From NCBI RefSeq assembly GCF_007655135.1, contig NC_045131.1, positions 26,148,001-26,212,000 of the forward strand: a stretch of 64,000 nt of DNA. The letters are read 5' to 3'. The translations under genes were made by a program, and so were the position numbers. The notes under the pieces are model-generated. The model worked only from the letters and a program-made list of their open reading frames with translations, made no database searches and was not told where the DNA came from. Shown piece by piece: positions 46,719-57,010 of this stretch. Source of the DNA: Punica granatum. Lineage: Eukaryota; Streptophyta; Magnoliopsida; Myrtales; Lythraceae. Each line of letters starts with the position of its first letter. Positions within the stretch are counted from its first letter, which is position 1.

Positions 46719-49700
46719 ATGGCGGGCTTGATTGACCTCAACACTGTCGACGACGACGAGGCCCCGCCCACTTCCGCCCCCTTATCTTCCCCCTCCACCT
46801 CCTCCTCCGCCCTAAGCGCCTCCAACTCCAACGCCTCCTCCTCCTCCTCTGCCGTCGCCGCTGCCCCGCCTACCGCCGCTCCCTACCCGGTGTGCCTCGA
46901 GCTCTGGCAGGCCTGCGCGGGTCCCCTGATTTCCCTGCCGCGGAAAGGCAGCGGCGTCGCGTACTTCCCCCAGGGCCAGCTCGAGCAGAGCTCCGACCTC
47001 CCCGTCCCCGCCTGCCGCCTCCCTCCACACGTCTTCTGCCGCGTCGTCGACGTCAAGCTCTATGTAAGGGCATCCCCCGCCCCGTGCTCCATTAATATAT
47101 ACACACAATATATTTGTATGTATGTATGTATTGTCATTGATGGGTTGGGTTGGTCTTGTGGTGTGAAATGCATTCATTGACTGGAGATGGGAATGGCTGG
47201 GAGGAGAATTAAACTAAAAGGGTGAATTCTTGTTTTCGGTGAAGCAAAAAGGGACATGCTTTGCAGAAAACCATATATAGAAAATTTCATAATCTCTTGG
47301 CAACGGACACTGCTCTCAAGAAAATGTCTAGTATTTAATTTAATTATTGTTCCCACCCCAATTTTCCCAATGCACTTTGCCTAATTGAATAAAGAATCAT
47401 GTCTTCTTTTCACGGAACAAGTCATTAATCAGTAGATGGGAGTCTTAAGAATCATGACTCCCCCCCCCCCCAAAAAAAATACTGTCTATTTTTTTGTTAT
47501 CCTTGTGATAATGTTCTGAATAAATGAGGGAACAACATATGATGTGCTGTTGGGAACTACATATGCATTCTTGAAATTGATGATTATGTTTTTCTTCTTT
47601 TTCACCACATGGGCTGTTTGGTATATTCTGTGCTGTTGGGAAGCCTCTGTTTTACTTGAATTCTATGCTTATGTTCGGTTACGTTTTGGGTTACAGGCAG
47701 ATGCGACCTCCTCCGATGATGCTTATGCTCAGGTTGCACTGCTTCCTGAGCACGAGGTACGGTGTTCTCTAATCTGATGCTAGTTTGAGAATCAAGACCT
47801 CGTATCTTGAAAGTTGAATTGGGCTCTTCTAGTTAGGCAAAATAAATTTTACGATTTAAATATTTTTTTTATCAGTGGGCTGCAGATCATCTTCAAGGGT
47901 ACAATTTTCTGGTGATGTTTCTCCTTAAAAATAAAAATTAAAAACTTAAAAAAAAAAAATAGGCGGCATTTGCTGAAGTCATACGAATCAGTTGAAAATG
48001 AGTAAAGATACATGATGGTCTCTTTGACTATTCTAACCATTAATGCAGTTGTTCTTTAGTTTTTCCATTTTGAGTGGAAGGTATTGATTTAGTATGATTT
48101 TGTTTTCTTTTGGGATAGCAAAATGAGCAGAAACAGCGACAAAGGGACTTGGAAGCAGAAGCTGAGGAGGATGAGACTGAACCTGCTGGGAAGTCTACCA
48201 CTCCCCACATGTTCTGCAAGACCCTCACTGCTTCCGACACGAGCACTCATGGTGGATTCTCTGTCCCTCGGCGGGCTGCTGAGGACTGCTTCCCTCCCCT
48301 GGTAGTTAAAATCCATATTTTGTAGTCGTTCTCGCTTTTCCCATTTTTTGGTAGTTTATTTTTTCTTTGGCATAAATGGTGATTTTAGACACTTTTTAAA
48401 TAGATCTGGAGAATAACCGAGGTACATATTGACATTTTTTAATATATTACATTAGGAACATATGGAGGAAAGATATTATGCCTAGATCAGAGATTTTATA
48501 AAGATAATTGAAGGACAGAGATGGCGGTTACATCTCCATTTGGATAATGTACTGCCCAAACTTCATAGAAATCAATCTCTGTTTTTCTCTTCTGGAGGAC
48601 AGTTCTTATTTTATAATCTAACTTGAAAATATGAATCTACATTCCTTCTCTTTCAATATTTTTGAGAAAAACAGAGGCAATTTTTTTATGCTTTAATCAA
48701 GGGTCATATCTTCTGAACTACAATTTGACAATTGATTGCTCTACTTTTTTTTTTTTGCACAAATACAAACCAAGTAGAGTTTTCTTTTCCTTTTCTAAAT
48801 TTAGTATGTCGTGAAGCACTTTGGTATGCGCAGCATATTTGCCCTGTGAAATATTCTTCCATGATTGGAAGTTTCGATACTTGGAACCTGCAGGACTACA
48901 GCCAACAGAGGCCATCACAAGAGCTCGTAGCAAAAGATCTACATAGCTTGGAATGGAAGTTTAGACATATATATAGGGGTACTACAGACACTAAATCTGC
49001 TATGCCTCATTTGGAATAATTAATTTTCCTTATCAGTCATTTGCATTCTTTTCTTTTTTCAACAGGTCAGCCACGGAGGCATTTGCTCACTACAGGATGG
49101 AGTGCATTCGTGAACAAGAAGAAGCTTGTATCTGGAGATGCCGTGCTTTTCCTCAGGTGTTACACTAAGACCAAAATCGTGATTTGAAAATTTTGTCGAC
49201 CTTGTTTTTTACCCTTATATTCTTCTAAACTATGTCTTGATTCTTGCAGGGGTGAAGATGGCGAATTAAGACTGGGAATCAGGAGAGCTGCTCAAGTTAA
49301 AGGTTCTGCTACTCACCCATCTCTCCGAATCCAACACCTGAATCAGAGTGCTCTTATGGAAATCCCAAAGGCTCTTTCAGTTGGAGGCGTCTTCAATGTC
49401 TACTATGATCCAAGGTTCTTGATTCATGACTTGCTCCTACCGAACCGCTTTTTCTAGAAATATTGGAAAACTAGAGTATGTCACTGTTAAGAAACCTGAC
49501 TGTTAAAATATATCTTTGAATTCGTGTGTACTGTTTTTACTGGAATGACTAATGGTGCACTAATTATTATTTACACAAACCTGGGAAGAATATCCAAAGT
49601 CACTTTAGGCTCTTTTTTTTAAAATTTAAATATTACAAGAATTCTTGAATACGAAGTGTAGATGTTTTATGCTGCTCCTGTGACCATGCCATTTGAGCTG

Positions 49701-51612
49701 ATTACTGTTATAATTGGATATCTTCAATCTTCAACTCCAATGCTGCAGCTTATATTGTACTCTTACAGCGTCCATTTGATGGAACTTTCGTTCTTTCCTA
49801 GTTACTTCTATCTTCTTTCTAGATAAACATGTGGAACATATTGTGCAGATCAACCACTTCTCAGTTTATAACACCTTACCGCAAGTTCTTCAAGAGCCTC
49901 GATTGCTCTTTTACCCCTGGGATGAGGTTCAAAATGCGTTTTGAAGGAGAGGATGCATCCGGGCAGAGGTAGACTTTTGAGATCAATATTCACTTGCTTC
50001 CTTTATCTGATCAATATAAAGGGAATGTAGTACAAAGTAGTGGAATTTATTGGGAATTGCCGAATAAAGTGGGCAGGTTTGTGGAGGGATTTCCTTTCGT
50101 TCCGAAACCATTCTGTCCCAACTAATATAATCTAATATATGCAAACCTTTTGTATTTTTTGGTATCAGGGATAAATGTAATTATGTAACTATAAACTGAT
50201 ATAAGGTCGTATTTGGGCCAGGTACTCGGGATTTATTACTGGCGTCAGCGATATTGATCCCATTAGATGGCCCGGTTCAAAATGGAGGTGTTTAACAGTA
50301 CGTTATGAGTTTGGAATGGTGCTCTTTTTCTTCCCCTTTTAGCATTGCGTCTGTCACTGCACATGATTTTCGATATAGAGAACATTCTTTCTTGGTTTTG
50401 AAGAACATTTATTTTCTTTTCCATTTTCTTGTGAAAAGATATTGTCTTCGTCGCCTAATCTTCTTTGATTTTTATAGCAAAACCAAATTTTATCATCTTT
50501 TGAATTTATATTGATCATCTTGATTTGTGTTTCTCTTTTCAAGAAAAGGAAACTGGAAAATTTTTATATCATATTTGCAGGTTAGGTGGGACAATATGGA
50601 TGCCATTCGATGCAACAGGATTTGTCCATGGGAAATTGAGTCATGCAGTTCGGTACCTGCTGCAAATGGCTTTAAGTTGCCTGGCTCTAAGCGGACCCGG
50701 TTCGGGATACCTCCAGTCGGTCCAGAATATCCAGTTCCAAGTAGAGGATCTCCCTAATCTTTAATTCTAGGCTAGAACTTCCTCATTCTGCTGTGGTTTT
50801 TCATGATGGGCCAATTTTTCCCTGCAGATGGATTTGGAGCACCAGACTTTGGGGAATCTTATAGGTTCCAAAAGGTCTTGCAAGGTCAAGAAAACTCGGG
50901 TTTTGATGCTGCCGCTTGTAATGGTATGGAATCTCAGAACCGTCCTCTCTCTGAACTGAGAAGGAACTTATTGGGTTCGAATGGTTCTGAAGCCATAGGC
51001 ACAGCTTATAACTGCACAGGCTTTGGTGAATCTTTCCGATTCCATAAGGTCTTGCAAGGTCAAGAAACATTCCCAAGACAGTCGTACGGGCAATCCATCT
51101 ATGATAATGAGGTCCGCGCGAACAGAAGATTTGGGTCCTTTGATACTGTTCAAGCAGTGAGCTCGTGGAACGAGTGGCCTGGGTCAACCTTCATGATGGG
51201 CCCTAACTCTCATGTCGGCCCACAAGCATTACCTGCCCAGGCTTCTTCGCTATCTTCAGTGTTAACATTCCCCAATGCAATGACAAACTTCAAAATGCTC
51301 CCTTGTCTTCATGAAGCGAGTAAGGGACTTAGAGTCGGGAATGAAGGTCTGAAAGGCGATTCTTTACTTTGGGATGGAAAGCTTGGGATTCCTGATGATT
51401 GCAATCATTCACGGCCTCTGCCCCCTTCTCATCATAAAGGGAATCGGGATGTAGCTCCTTTCAAAAGAGGGTGTCGGCTATTCGGCTTCTCGTTAATGGA
51501 AGGTGAGAAGTTTTCCGAAAAAGAAGCTGACTTGGGCCCACCGCCGCTTAATCCAGATGCTTCAATTTGCTCACAGTTATCAACTAAAGAGTTCGTGACC
51601 TCCATTTTGTAA
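46719..51612 (+). CDS. ARF3: Auxin response factor 3 (ETTIN), ten coding exons
   Basis: The product is a nuclear transcription factor that binds auxin-response elements and patterns gynoecium, floral organs and leaf abaxial side. Exons, all with GT..AG borders and consistent phase, are 46719-47063, 47697-47756, 48119-48301, 48894-48978, 49066-49156, 49250-49414, 49849-49968, 50222-50297, 50581-50740 and 50828-51612 (2070 nt, 689 aa). The N-terminus is MAGLIDLN followed by a Ser/Ala/Pro-rich stretch. The B3 domain spans about residues 167-268 ([20 protein letters not shown] ... [17 protein letters not shown]). The auxin-response domain spans about 289-372 (ending [10 protein letters not shown]). 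The Ser-rich middle and C-terminus contain KVLQGQE at 444-450 and again at 502-508. [12 protein letters not shown] lies near the end and there is no PB1 dimerisation domain, which separates ARF3 from ARF4. It is somewhat longer than Arabidopsis ETT (about 608 aa). No defect seen. Confidence 0.95.
50872..50892 (+). promoter_or_regulatory. tasiR-ARF target site 1 in ARF3
   Basis: This 21-nt site within exon 10 encodes KVLQGQE and ends CAAGGTCAAGAA. It pairs with the TAS3-derived tasiR-ARF small RNA with mismatches only at the siRNA 3' end and one G:U pair. It is the conserved upstream site by which the miR390-TAS3 pathway silences ARF3/ARF4 transcripts. Confidence 0.93.
51046..51066 (+). promoter_or_regulatory. 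tasiR-ARF target site 2 in ARF3
   Basis: It is identical over all 21 bases to site 1 and lies 174 bases downstream in the same exon and frame. The paired arrangement with this spacing is the known ARF3 configuration. The flanking residues differ (ESYRFQ before site 1, ESFRFH before site 2), so the identity at the site itself reflects selection on the RNA as well as on the peptide. Confidence 0.93.
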
Positions 51613-52200
51613 GAGCAGCACTGTTCGTACTTCCGGTTGTAATCTGTGGAAGGTGTGATGGACTTGTGTGGTTATGACTTTTAACTTAGCTGGGGCCTCC
51701 ATAAGTTTCGGGCTTTAGCATTTACACGTGAGTTGAAAGGTATGGCTTTGGCTTGGAAGTTCTCTTAGTCATAGGAGTTTAGGCCCATGGGGTTCCTTGC
51801 AGCCGTTGTAATCTGTTGATACTCAGAGATTTCCCTGGCAAAGTATCTGGGAAAAGCGACGTAGAACATTCTTAGATTGGAGAGATAATTGGTACCTGAG
51901 GTCGTCGAAGATTGTTTAGTTTACAAATGATCTTCTTTCTTATTATCAGTAACTTAGTATCGAGAATTTTATTCCAAGGAAGGAAAGACTCATAAGATGC
52001 TTGTCCGATGTCCCTCAGGTGCCGACGGCGAGATGGGATGCAATGGAGTGTATTTGATGTATTTTTCGTTTAGGAGGTAGTAATTGGTAGTTTATTTTTG
52101 GAGAAGTTTCTAACCTTTTTATGTGTTCCTTCTTTTTATCTAATCTGGAAATTTATGAGACAAACAATATGTATTGTGCTATTGTATGTTTTCGCGACTC
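51613..52200 (+). other. Probable ARF3 3' UTR and downstream sequence
   Basis: The sequence after the stop is T/G-rich without a coding frame, as expected for a 3' UTR. No AATAAA is obvious before 52,100, so the poly-A site is not placed. Confidence 0.5.
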
Positions 52201-52439
52201 ACCACAAAAACTTCCTTTAGCTGCAATTCGACATATTCTGTAATTGTTAATACTTTAGGTCTGAATTTGGTCGGCGGATTACCTTGGCATGAATCAGGTC
52301 CTGGACATTGTCGTATAAAATACTACAATTGGGTTGGTACTACTGAATACGCGTTGAGCTCGGATTCTGATGAACAACTGACTCCGGGTTTCATTTTGCC
52401 ATTTCCATATAATCATCTGTCTGTTAATCTAAGATTGCT

Positions 52440-52960
52440 CTGAAGCAAAAGGCCTTAGGGGAGGAAGGACGCCAAATTGAAGGCTAAGGTACCTAATATG
52501 GCATCTTTAGGAAGCGTAAGGCCAACTTAGTTTTCATCTCGATGGAAGTGAATGCGTCGGGAATTTGAGGTGGATCTAAAAAAATGTACCTCCACATTAG
52601 AGCAATAAATCATTTGGCTGCCTCTTGGATTATAAGGATGAATTTTCTCGTTGCCTCTACAGGACAAATAGGTCACAGGTGGAGTGGGGCAAGGGTCATA
52701 TTGTTCGGATCATATTGCGAAGGCGATGCAAACTGGTAATGCTTCGCCGCATAATCCTTAACTAGTCGTGAACATGTGGTCTTGACGCTCTTCAACCACT
52801 CTCTGCAGGTATCTCCTTGTGTGACCAAGATGTTTCGATGATCAAGGCGGTCTCCAGCGAACACTGCAGCGCAATGCACTTATCCTTCATGGGTAGATTG
52901 ATAAGGATGGACTTCTCCTGTCCCTTAAGATATTCTCGAAAAAGCATTATCAGTTTATTT
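52440..52960 (-). other. Unrecognised GC-richer stretch with short minus-strand ORF
   Basis: A minus-strand frame at 52,879-52,673 encodes 68 residues (MHCAAVFAGDRLDHRNILVT, CREWLKSVKTTCSRLVKDY). Composition is above the local background and suggests a decayed coding fragment. I recognise no family. Confidence 0.25.
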
Positions 52961-53080
52961 TGTAATTAAGGCTGCGTTTGGGGTTGAATAATCATTTTTT
53001 CAGCCGCCATTTTGCAATTAGCAGCGTTTGGGAGCTAACGTTGGTAAACTTGCTTCTCTTATTTTGCGGTGAAAACGAGG

Positions 53081-53122
53081 AAGCTCATGTCATAAGCAAG
53101 AAAGCTCATGTCATAAGCAAGA
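53081..53122 (+). repeat. Perfect 21-bp tandem duplication
   Basis: AAGCTCATGTCATAAGCAAG plus A occurs at 53,081-53,101 and again at 53,102-53,122. Confidence 0.95.
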
Positions 53123-53180
53123 AAGGACCAGTTTGAGAAATTTGCTTACTCAGCAAAAAAAGAAAAAAAAAGGGATTAAA

Positions 53181-53550
53181 CTAATAATTTATCTCTCAAG
53201 AGATCGATGTTATATCAAATCTGATTTTTTAAAAAAATTTATATCAATTTTGACATTGACTTAATAAATGTACATCACGCTACCCTTTCTGTCTGTCTGC
53301 CCTTAAAAACTCGACGAAACCTTCTGACGGAAGGGGCAATATGATATACATTTAATAGTTCAATGTCAAAATGAATGTAAAAAAGAGAGAGTAAGAAACA
53401 ATGCCACATCAGATGTTTCCGTCCATTATTGGACGACAGACATGGATAATCTGATGTACACTTAATCTGTCAAGATCTAATTTGATGTAAAAAATTTTTT
53501 AAAATCTGATTTGATGTAACATCAATCTCTCAATGGACAAATTATTAATT
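53181..53550. mobile_element. Foldback MITE with inverted arms of about 90-100 bp
   Basis: The left arm (about 53,183-53,285: CTAATAATTT, GATCGATGTTATATCAAATC, AATGTACATCA) is the imperfect reverse complement of the right arm (about 53,446-53,550: TGATGTACACTTAATCTGTC, GATTTGATGTAACATCAATC, AAATTATTAAT). About 160 bases of single-copy sequence lie between the arms. There is no coding capacity. The exact termini and TSD are unclear because poly-A tracts flank it. Confidence 0.65.
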
Positions 53551-55280
53551 TACTAAAAAAAAATTGAGAAATTTATTGCTTTAATTGCACATCACAACTG
53601 ATATTTCGCTATTATAATAATATTTTTTGGCCATTATTAAAATATTATTATATATATTGTGATATAGTTTTTTCATCAAACACTACAAACATATTTTCCA
53701 ATATCATCATCATCATCATCCAAAAAAGAACTTTTATATATATTATTGAATGCGTGTAGCCAATGTGGATTGGGATTTGAACTTTCCCGATTTTTAATAT
53801 ATTTCTCTAGAGGCATATTCAAGTTATTTTCTAATATATAAAGCACTTATGAATCATTTTAATGATTTTCAAAAATTGCAAAAATAAGTTTTTCGGTTTC
53901 AATAGATTTAGAAAATCGCAGTTTTTGAGAATCAACAATTATTTTTCGGTGATTATATTTCAGCACTTCTTTTTCAGCAATAACACTCACAGAACAAGAT
54001 TGCTTTTTAACTAGCTAGTTTATTCATATTAATTGCTGTGTGCTATTTATTGACATTTTCTTTCAATAATTTAATCCCTAAAAAGAGTAGTTTAGAGACG
54101 CTAACAATAAATATAAAGGGCACACTTTACGCGGTTGTAGAAGATAATTAATAAATTATCTAATTTATGAAGAAAATTAAATTTTCAAAAAATTAAGATT
54201 TACTTGAGAATTCAAAGTTTTTATTTTTTATTTTTCATGAATATTTTAATGTTTGTGTTAAATTATTATATAAAAATAATTTGTCATATAATTAGATGCA
54301 AGCTCCCATTATTACACACATATCATTTGATTTATTAAGAAAACTTTTTGTTTTCCATTAATGTTCATTCATAAATCAATGTGTTTTTCGTTTCCCAAGA
54401 AATCTTTAAATGTTTACTCCATTTCCATGAAGATTTAAATTCTTCGTGTAGTCGAAACGATCAACCACGAGCTGAGAATTTTTAAACAATGAATCGTAAC
54501 GCATCCACATCATGTGCTTTAGCTTTTTCACACATCTATTATCTACCTTACAATAAAAAGTGCGAGGCTAATCCCATATTTTTGTGATATGGGTTTATAA
54601 AGATAACTTTCATTTCGTCCACCTCTTCGTAAGGACCGAGATCAGTGCAAGCACTCTGTCTAAATTACTATCATCACAGAGCAATTCTACGCAGAACAAA
54701 TGTATTTGTTTCCAATTGAAAAGGAGAACATAATAAGAACATAGGGTTGCAAATCAGATAGTAGAATTCAATTAATTAAATTCTAAAAGCACGTTTAATA
54801 CTACCAATGGCAAAGGTTGGCATTATTAATCCTAAATATAGGCAGAATAAACCCAAAAAAAAAAAGGGCAAGTAACTCCTCATGGTCAATTTCGATGGGG
54901 TTTGGTTAGTAACAGAATAAAGTTTACAATTGAGTCTGAAGAAGTGGAAACTTTAGTGTAAAAGCGATTTCATACTGAATGTAAATGTGTTTTGTGCCAT
55001 ATCTCTATCATAAGTTAGAATAAAGCACTCCAAATTCATTTGTTTTTTTTTTGTTCCCACAGAATACTGCTTCATAATTGAAAGGAAAAAAAGGCCACTA
55101 CGCAATTAGTGAAAATGATAATGAACCTATACATATCACATATCTATTCATGAAAATCACAAAGCAGATGCTTGAGAAAAAGGACAAGTTTTATTCCAAA
55201 TCCAAAGCGTTAACAAAAATGGCACACAAAACAAGTGGAGAGAAATCTGAGAGAGTCCCTAGGCTGAAGCTATAAGTAAT
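53551..55280. other. AT-rich intergenic DNA
   Basis: No gene recognised. There is a CAT microsatellite (five CATs) at 53,705-53,720. The open frame at 55,078-55,275 is Lys-rich low-complexity coding by chance. Confidence 0.55.
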
Positions 55281-55960
55281 TATTGGAGAAGCACAACTTA
55301 GAGAATGCACTGCATCGGGTATCTGACAAGGACGAAATGCAGAAAAATGAGCGTGGGCAGCAAAATGCATACGAGCAGGTTAGGGCCGCAAGACTGGGCG
55401 TCATTCGCAATTCAGGGACAGCAAGGAAGAGAACCCCTTCAGGAGAGGAAGGGAGAGGGAGGCCCCTCCAAGTTGGTTACGTAGCATTAGACTGGTGACC
55501 TTAAAAGAGAGACAAAGCAGAAATGGGCGAAAGGGCACGAGATCCAGTCGGACATGTGGCCATTCTTAAAGGGAATGGACAGCATGATTTGCCTTGAAGG
55601 GCGGCCGATCTGTGCTGATCGGGAGGGCAGTGAGCGGGTAGGACAGAGGGAGAGAGCCAGAGGACCTGGCGCGGGTGGGTGGGAATCGGCTGAACAGAGG
55701 GAGAGTGCAGGAGGGCCATGCCAGTGGCGAGGAAGGTAGCGAGGGCGCCGACGAGTGAAGAAGACGGACTGGACTGGACTGGACGCTTGTGGGAGAAGGT
55801 GGAAGGCCAGACGGATAGGTTTGGAGACGACAAAGGGCGGGATTTAGGTTCAGATGGTCGGGGACATTAATCCATTATCAAGCGCAAAGGAATGGGCGGG
55901 AATCGGAGGGGCAAAAGAATTATGAACGTATCAGACTCACCTCACTCTTTAGGTTCAGCA
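55281..55960 (-). other. GC-rich, GA-strand-biased stretch; possible minus-strand transcript start
   Basis: Composition becomes strongly purine-rich on the plus strand. On the minus strand a frame at 55,833-55,501 encodes 110 residues (MSSPNLSVWPSTFSHKRPVQ, then a hydrophobic LVGALATFLATGMALL stretch that could be a signal anchor). No domain is recognised and no splice partner is evident. A (GGACT)n-like run, ACTGGACTGGACTGGAC, lies at 55,767-55,787. It may be an orphan gene, a non-coding transcript or chance. Confidence 0.25.
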
Positions 55961-56483
55961 GGGGTTAGTCGCAGCGGGAAACATGTTGCAGCTGAAGCAT
56001 TTCCATGTGAAAAAATTGTTCGACTAATAATTGTTAAATTTCCTTTCATGACATAAAAAGAATTTGTATGATTTTCTCATATATATGAGGGCATAAATAT
56101 TTTGCGGAGACTGCATAACATCCACCTAAAAGTATATCGTTCTTGCAAAATGGCTGTCATTTCAATTCCTGAACAAATTTAGCAAACACATTAAAATGAC
56201 TTATTAAATGTATAAGATGAAGTCAACACTTCCTATAAACCTCTACCTCCTTTCACTCCAGAGACGATCTAAAAAAAACCCAAAACCAATCCACTAAACA
56301 TATTTTCTCATTCTACCAAACATGCCAACCTCTCCTGCCTAAAGATCAAACAACGTCAAAAGGGAACCCTAGAAGAACAATAAGTTTTTATTTTACTAAA
56401 AATACCAACTCCTCCGGAATCGGAAAATAACAAAATTATGGGCGAGAACAAGAATTTGAGAAGTAATATGGGCTCAGTAACTT

Positions 56484-57010
56484 TCTCGCCCTATCATTTT
56501 TCTTAAAATTAACTTCTCTTTACATTGCAATGTTGATGTTTGTGACAGCCATTTTGAAGACCTCAAGATTTTTGAACTCCATTCCAAGAGTAATTTCCAT
56601 ATTTCTGTTGTCATTTGCATTATACATTGAAAACTTATCTTCTCCCTCTTCTGAATCCTCATCCAATGACTCCAGTTCTTTAGTTTCATACCCATCGGAT
56701 AGCCTGTCATCCGATAGAATCTCCTCAACATGAGCACCTACATTTGTTGGTGGGTGCTTATGTTGAGGAGTTTCCATTGGATAACAGGATATATATGATA
56801 GGTAAAAAATTGAAGAATTGGAGTCATTGGATGGGGATTCAGAAGAGGGACAAGATAAGTTTCCAATGTACAATGTAGATGACAATGAAAATATGGAAAT
56901 TACTCTTGGAATGGAGTTCGAAAATCCAGAGGTCTTCAAAATGACTATCAAAAACATCAATATTGTAATGGGGAGGGAAGTTAATTTTAAGAAAAATGAT
57001 AAGGCGAGAG
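56484..57010. repeat. Long inverted duplication of the MULE 5' coding region (hairpin)
   Basis: The left arm, 56,484-56,738, is the reverse complement of the right arm, 56,753-57,010, with a 14-base loop centred at 56,745. Arms are roughly 85-90% identical by eye. Examples are TTAAAATTAACTTC against GAAGTTAATTTTAA at the outer ends and CCTCAACATGAGCACC against GGTGCTTATGTTGAGG at the loop. The left arm read on the minus strand encodes the same protein segment as the right arm on the plus strand (MEITLGMEF, LEVFKMA against PEVFKMT). A transcript through it would fold into a hairpin of about 250 bp. Confidence 0.9.

Noticed and set aside
47544..47777. 77-codon ORF reading through ARF3 exon 2
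   Set aside because: Intron 1 plus exon 2 read in one frame; the splice acceptor at 47,695-47,696 and ARF family alignment place the exon at 47,697-47,756.
52174..52443. 89-codon forward ORF downstream of ARF3
   Set aside because: No domain and no start context; it lies in or just beyond the ARF3 3' UTR, so it is most likely chance.
56530..56733. Plus-strand 67-codon ORF in the left hairpin arm
   Set aside because: It is the antisense of the duplicated MULE coding segment.
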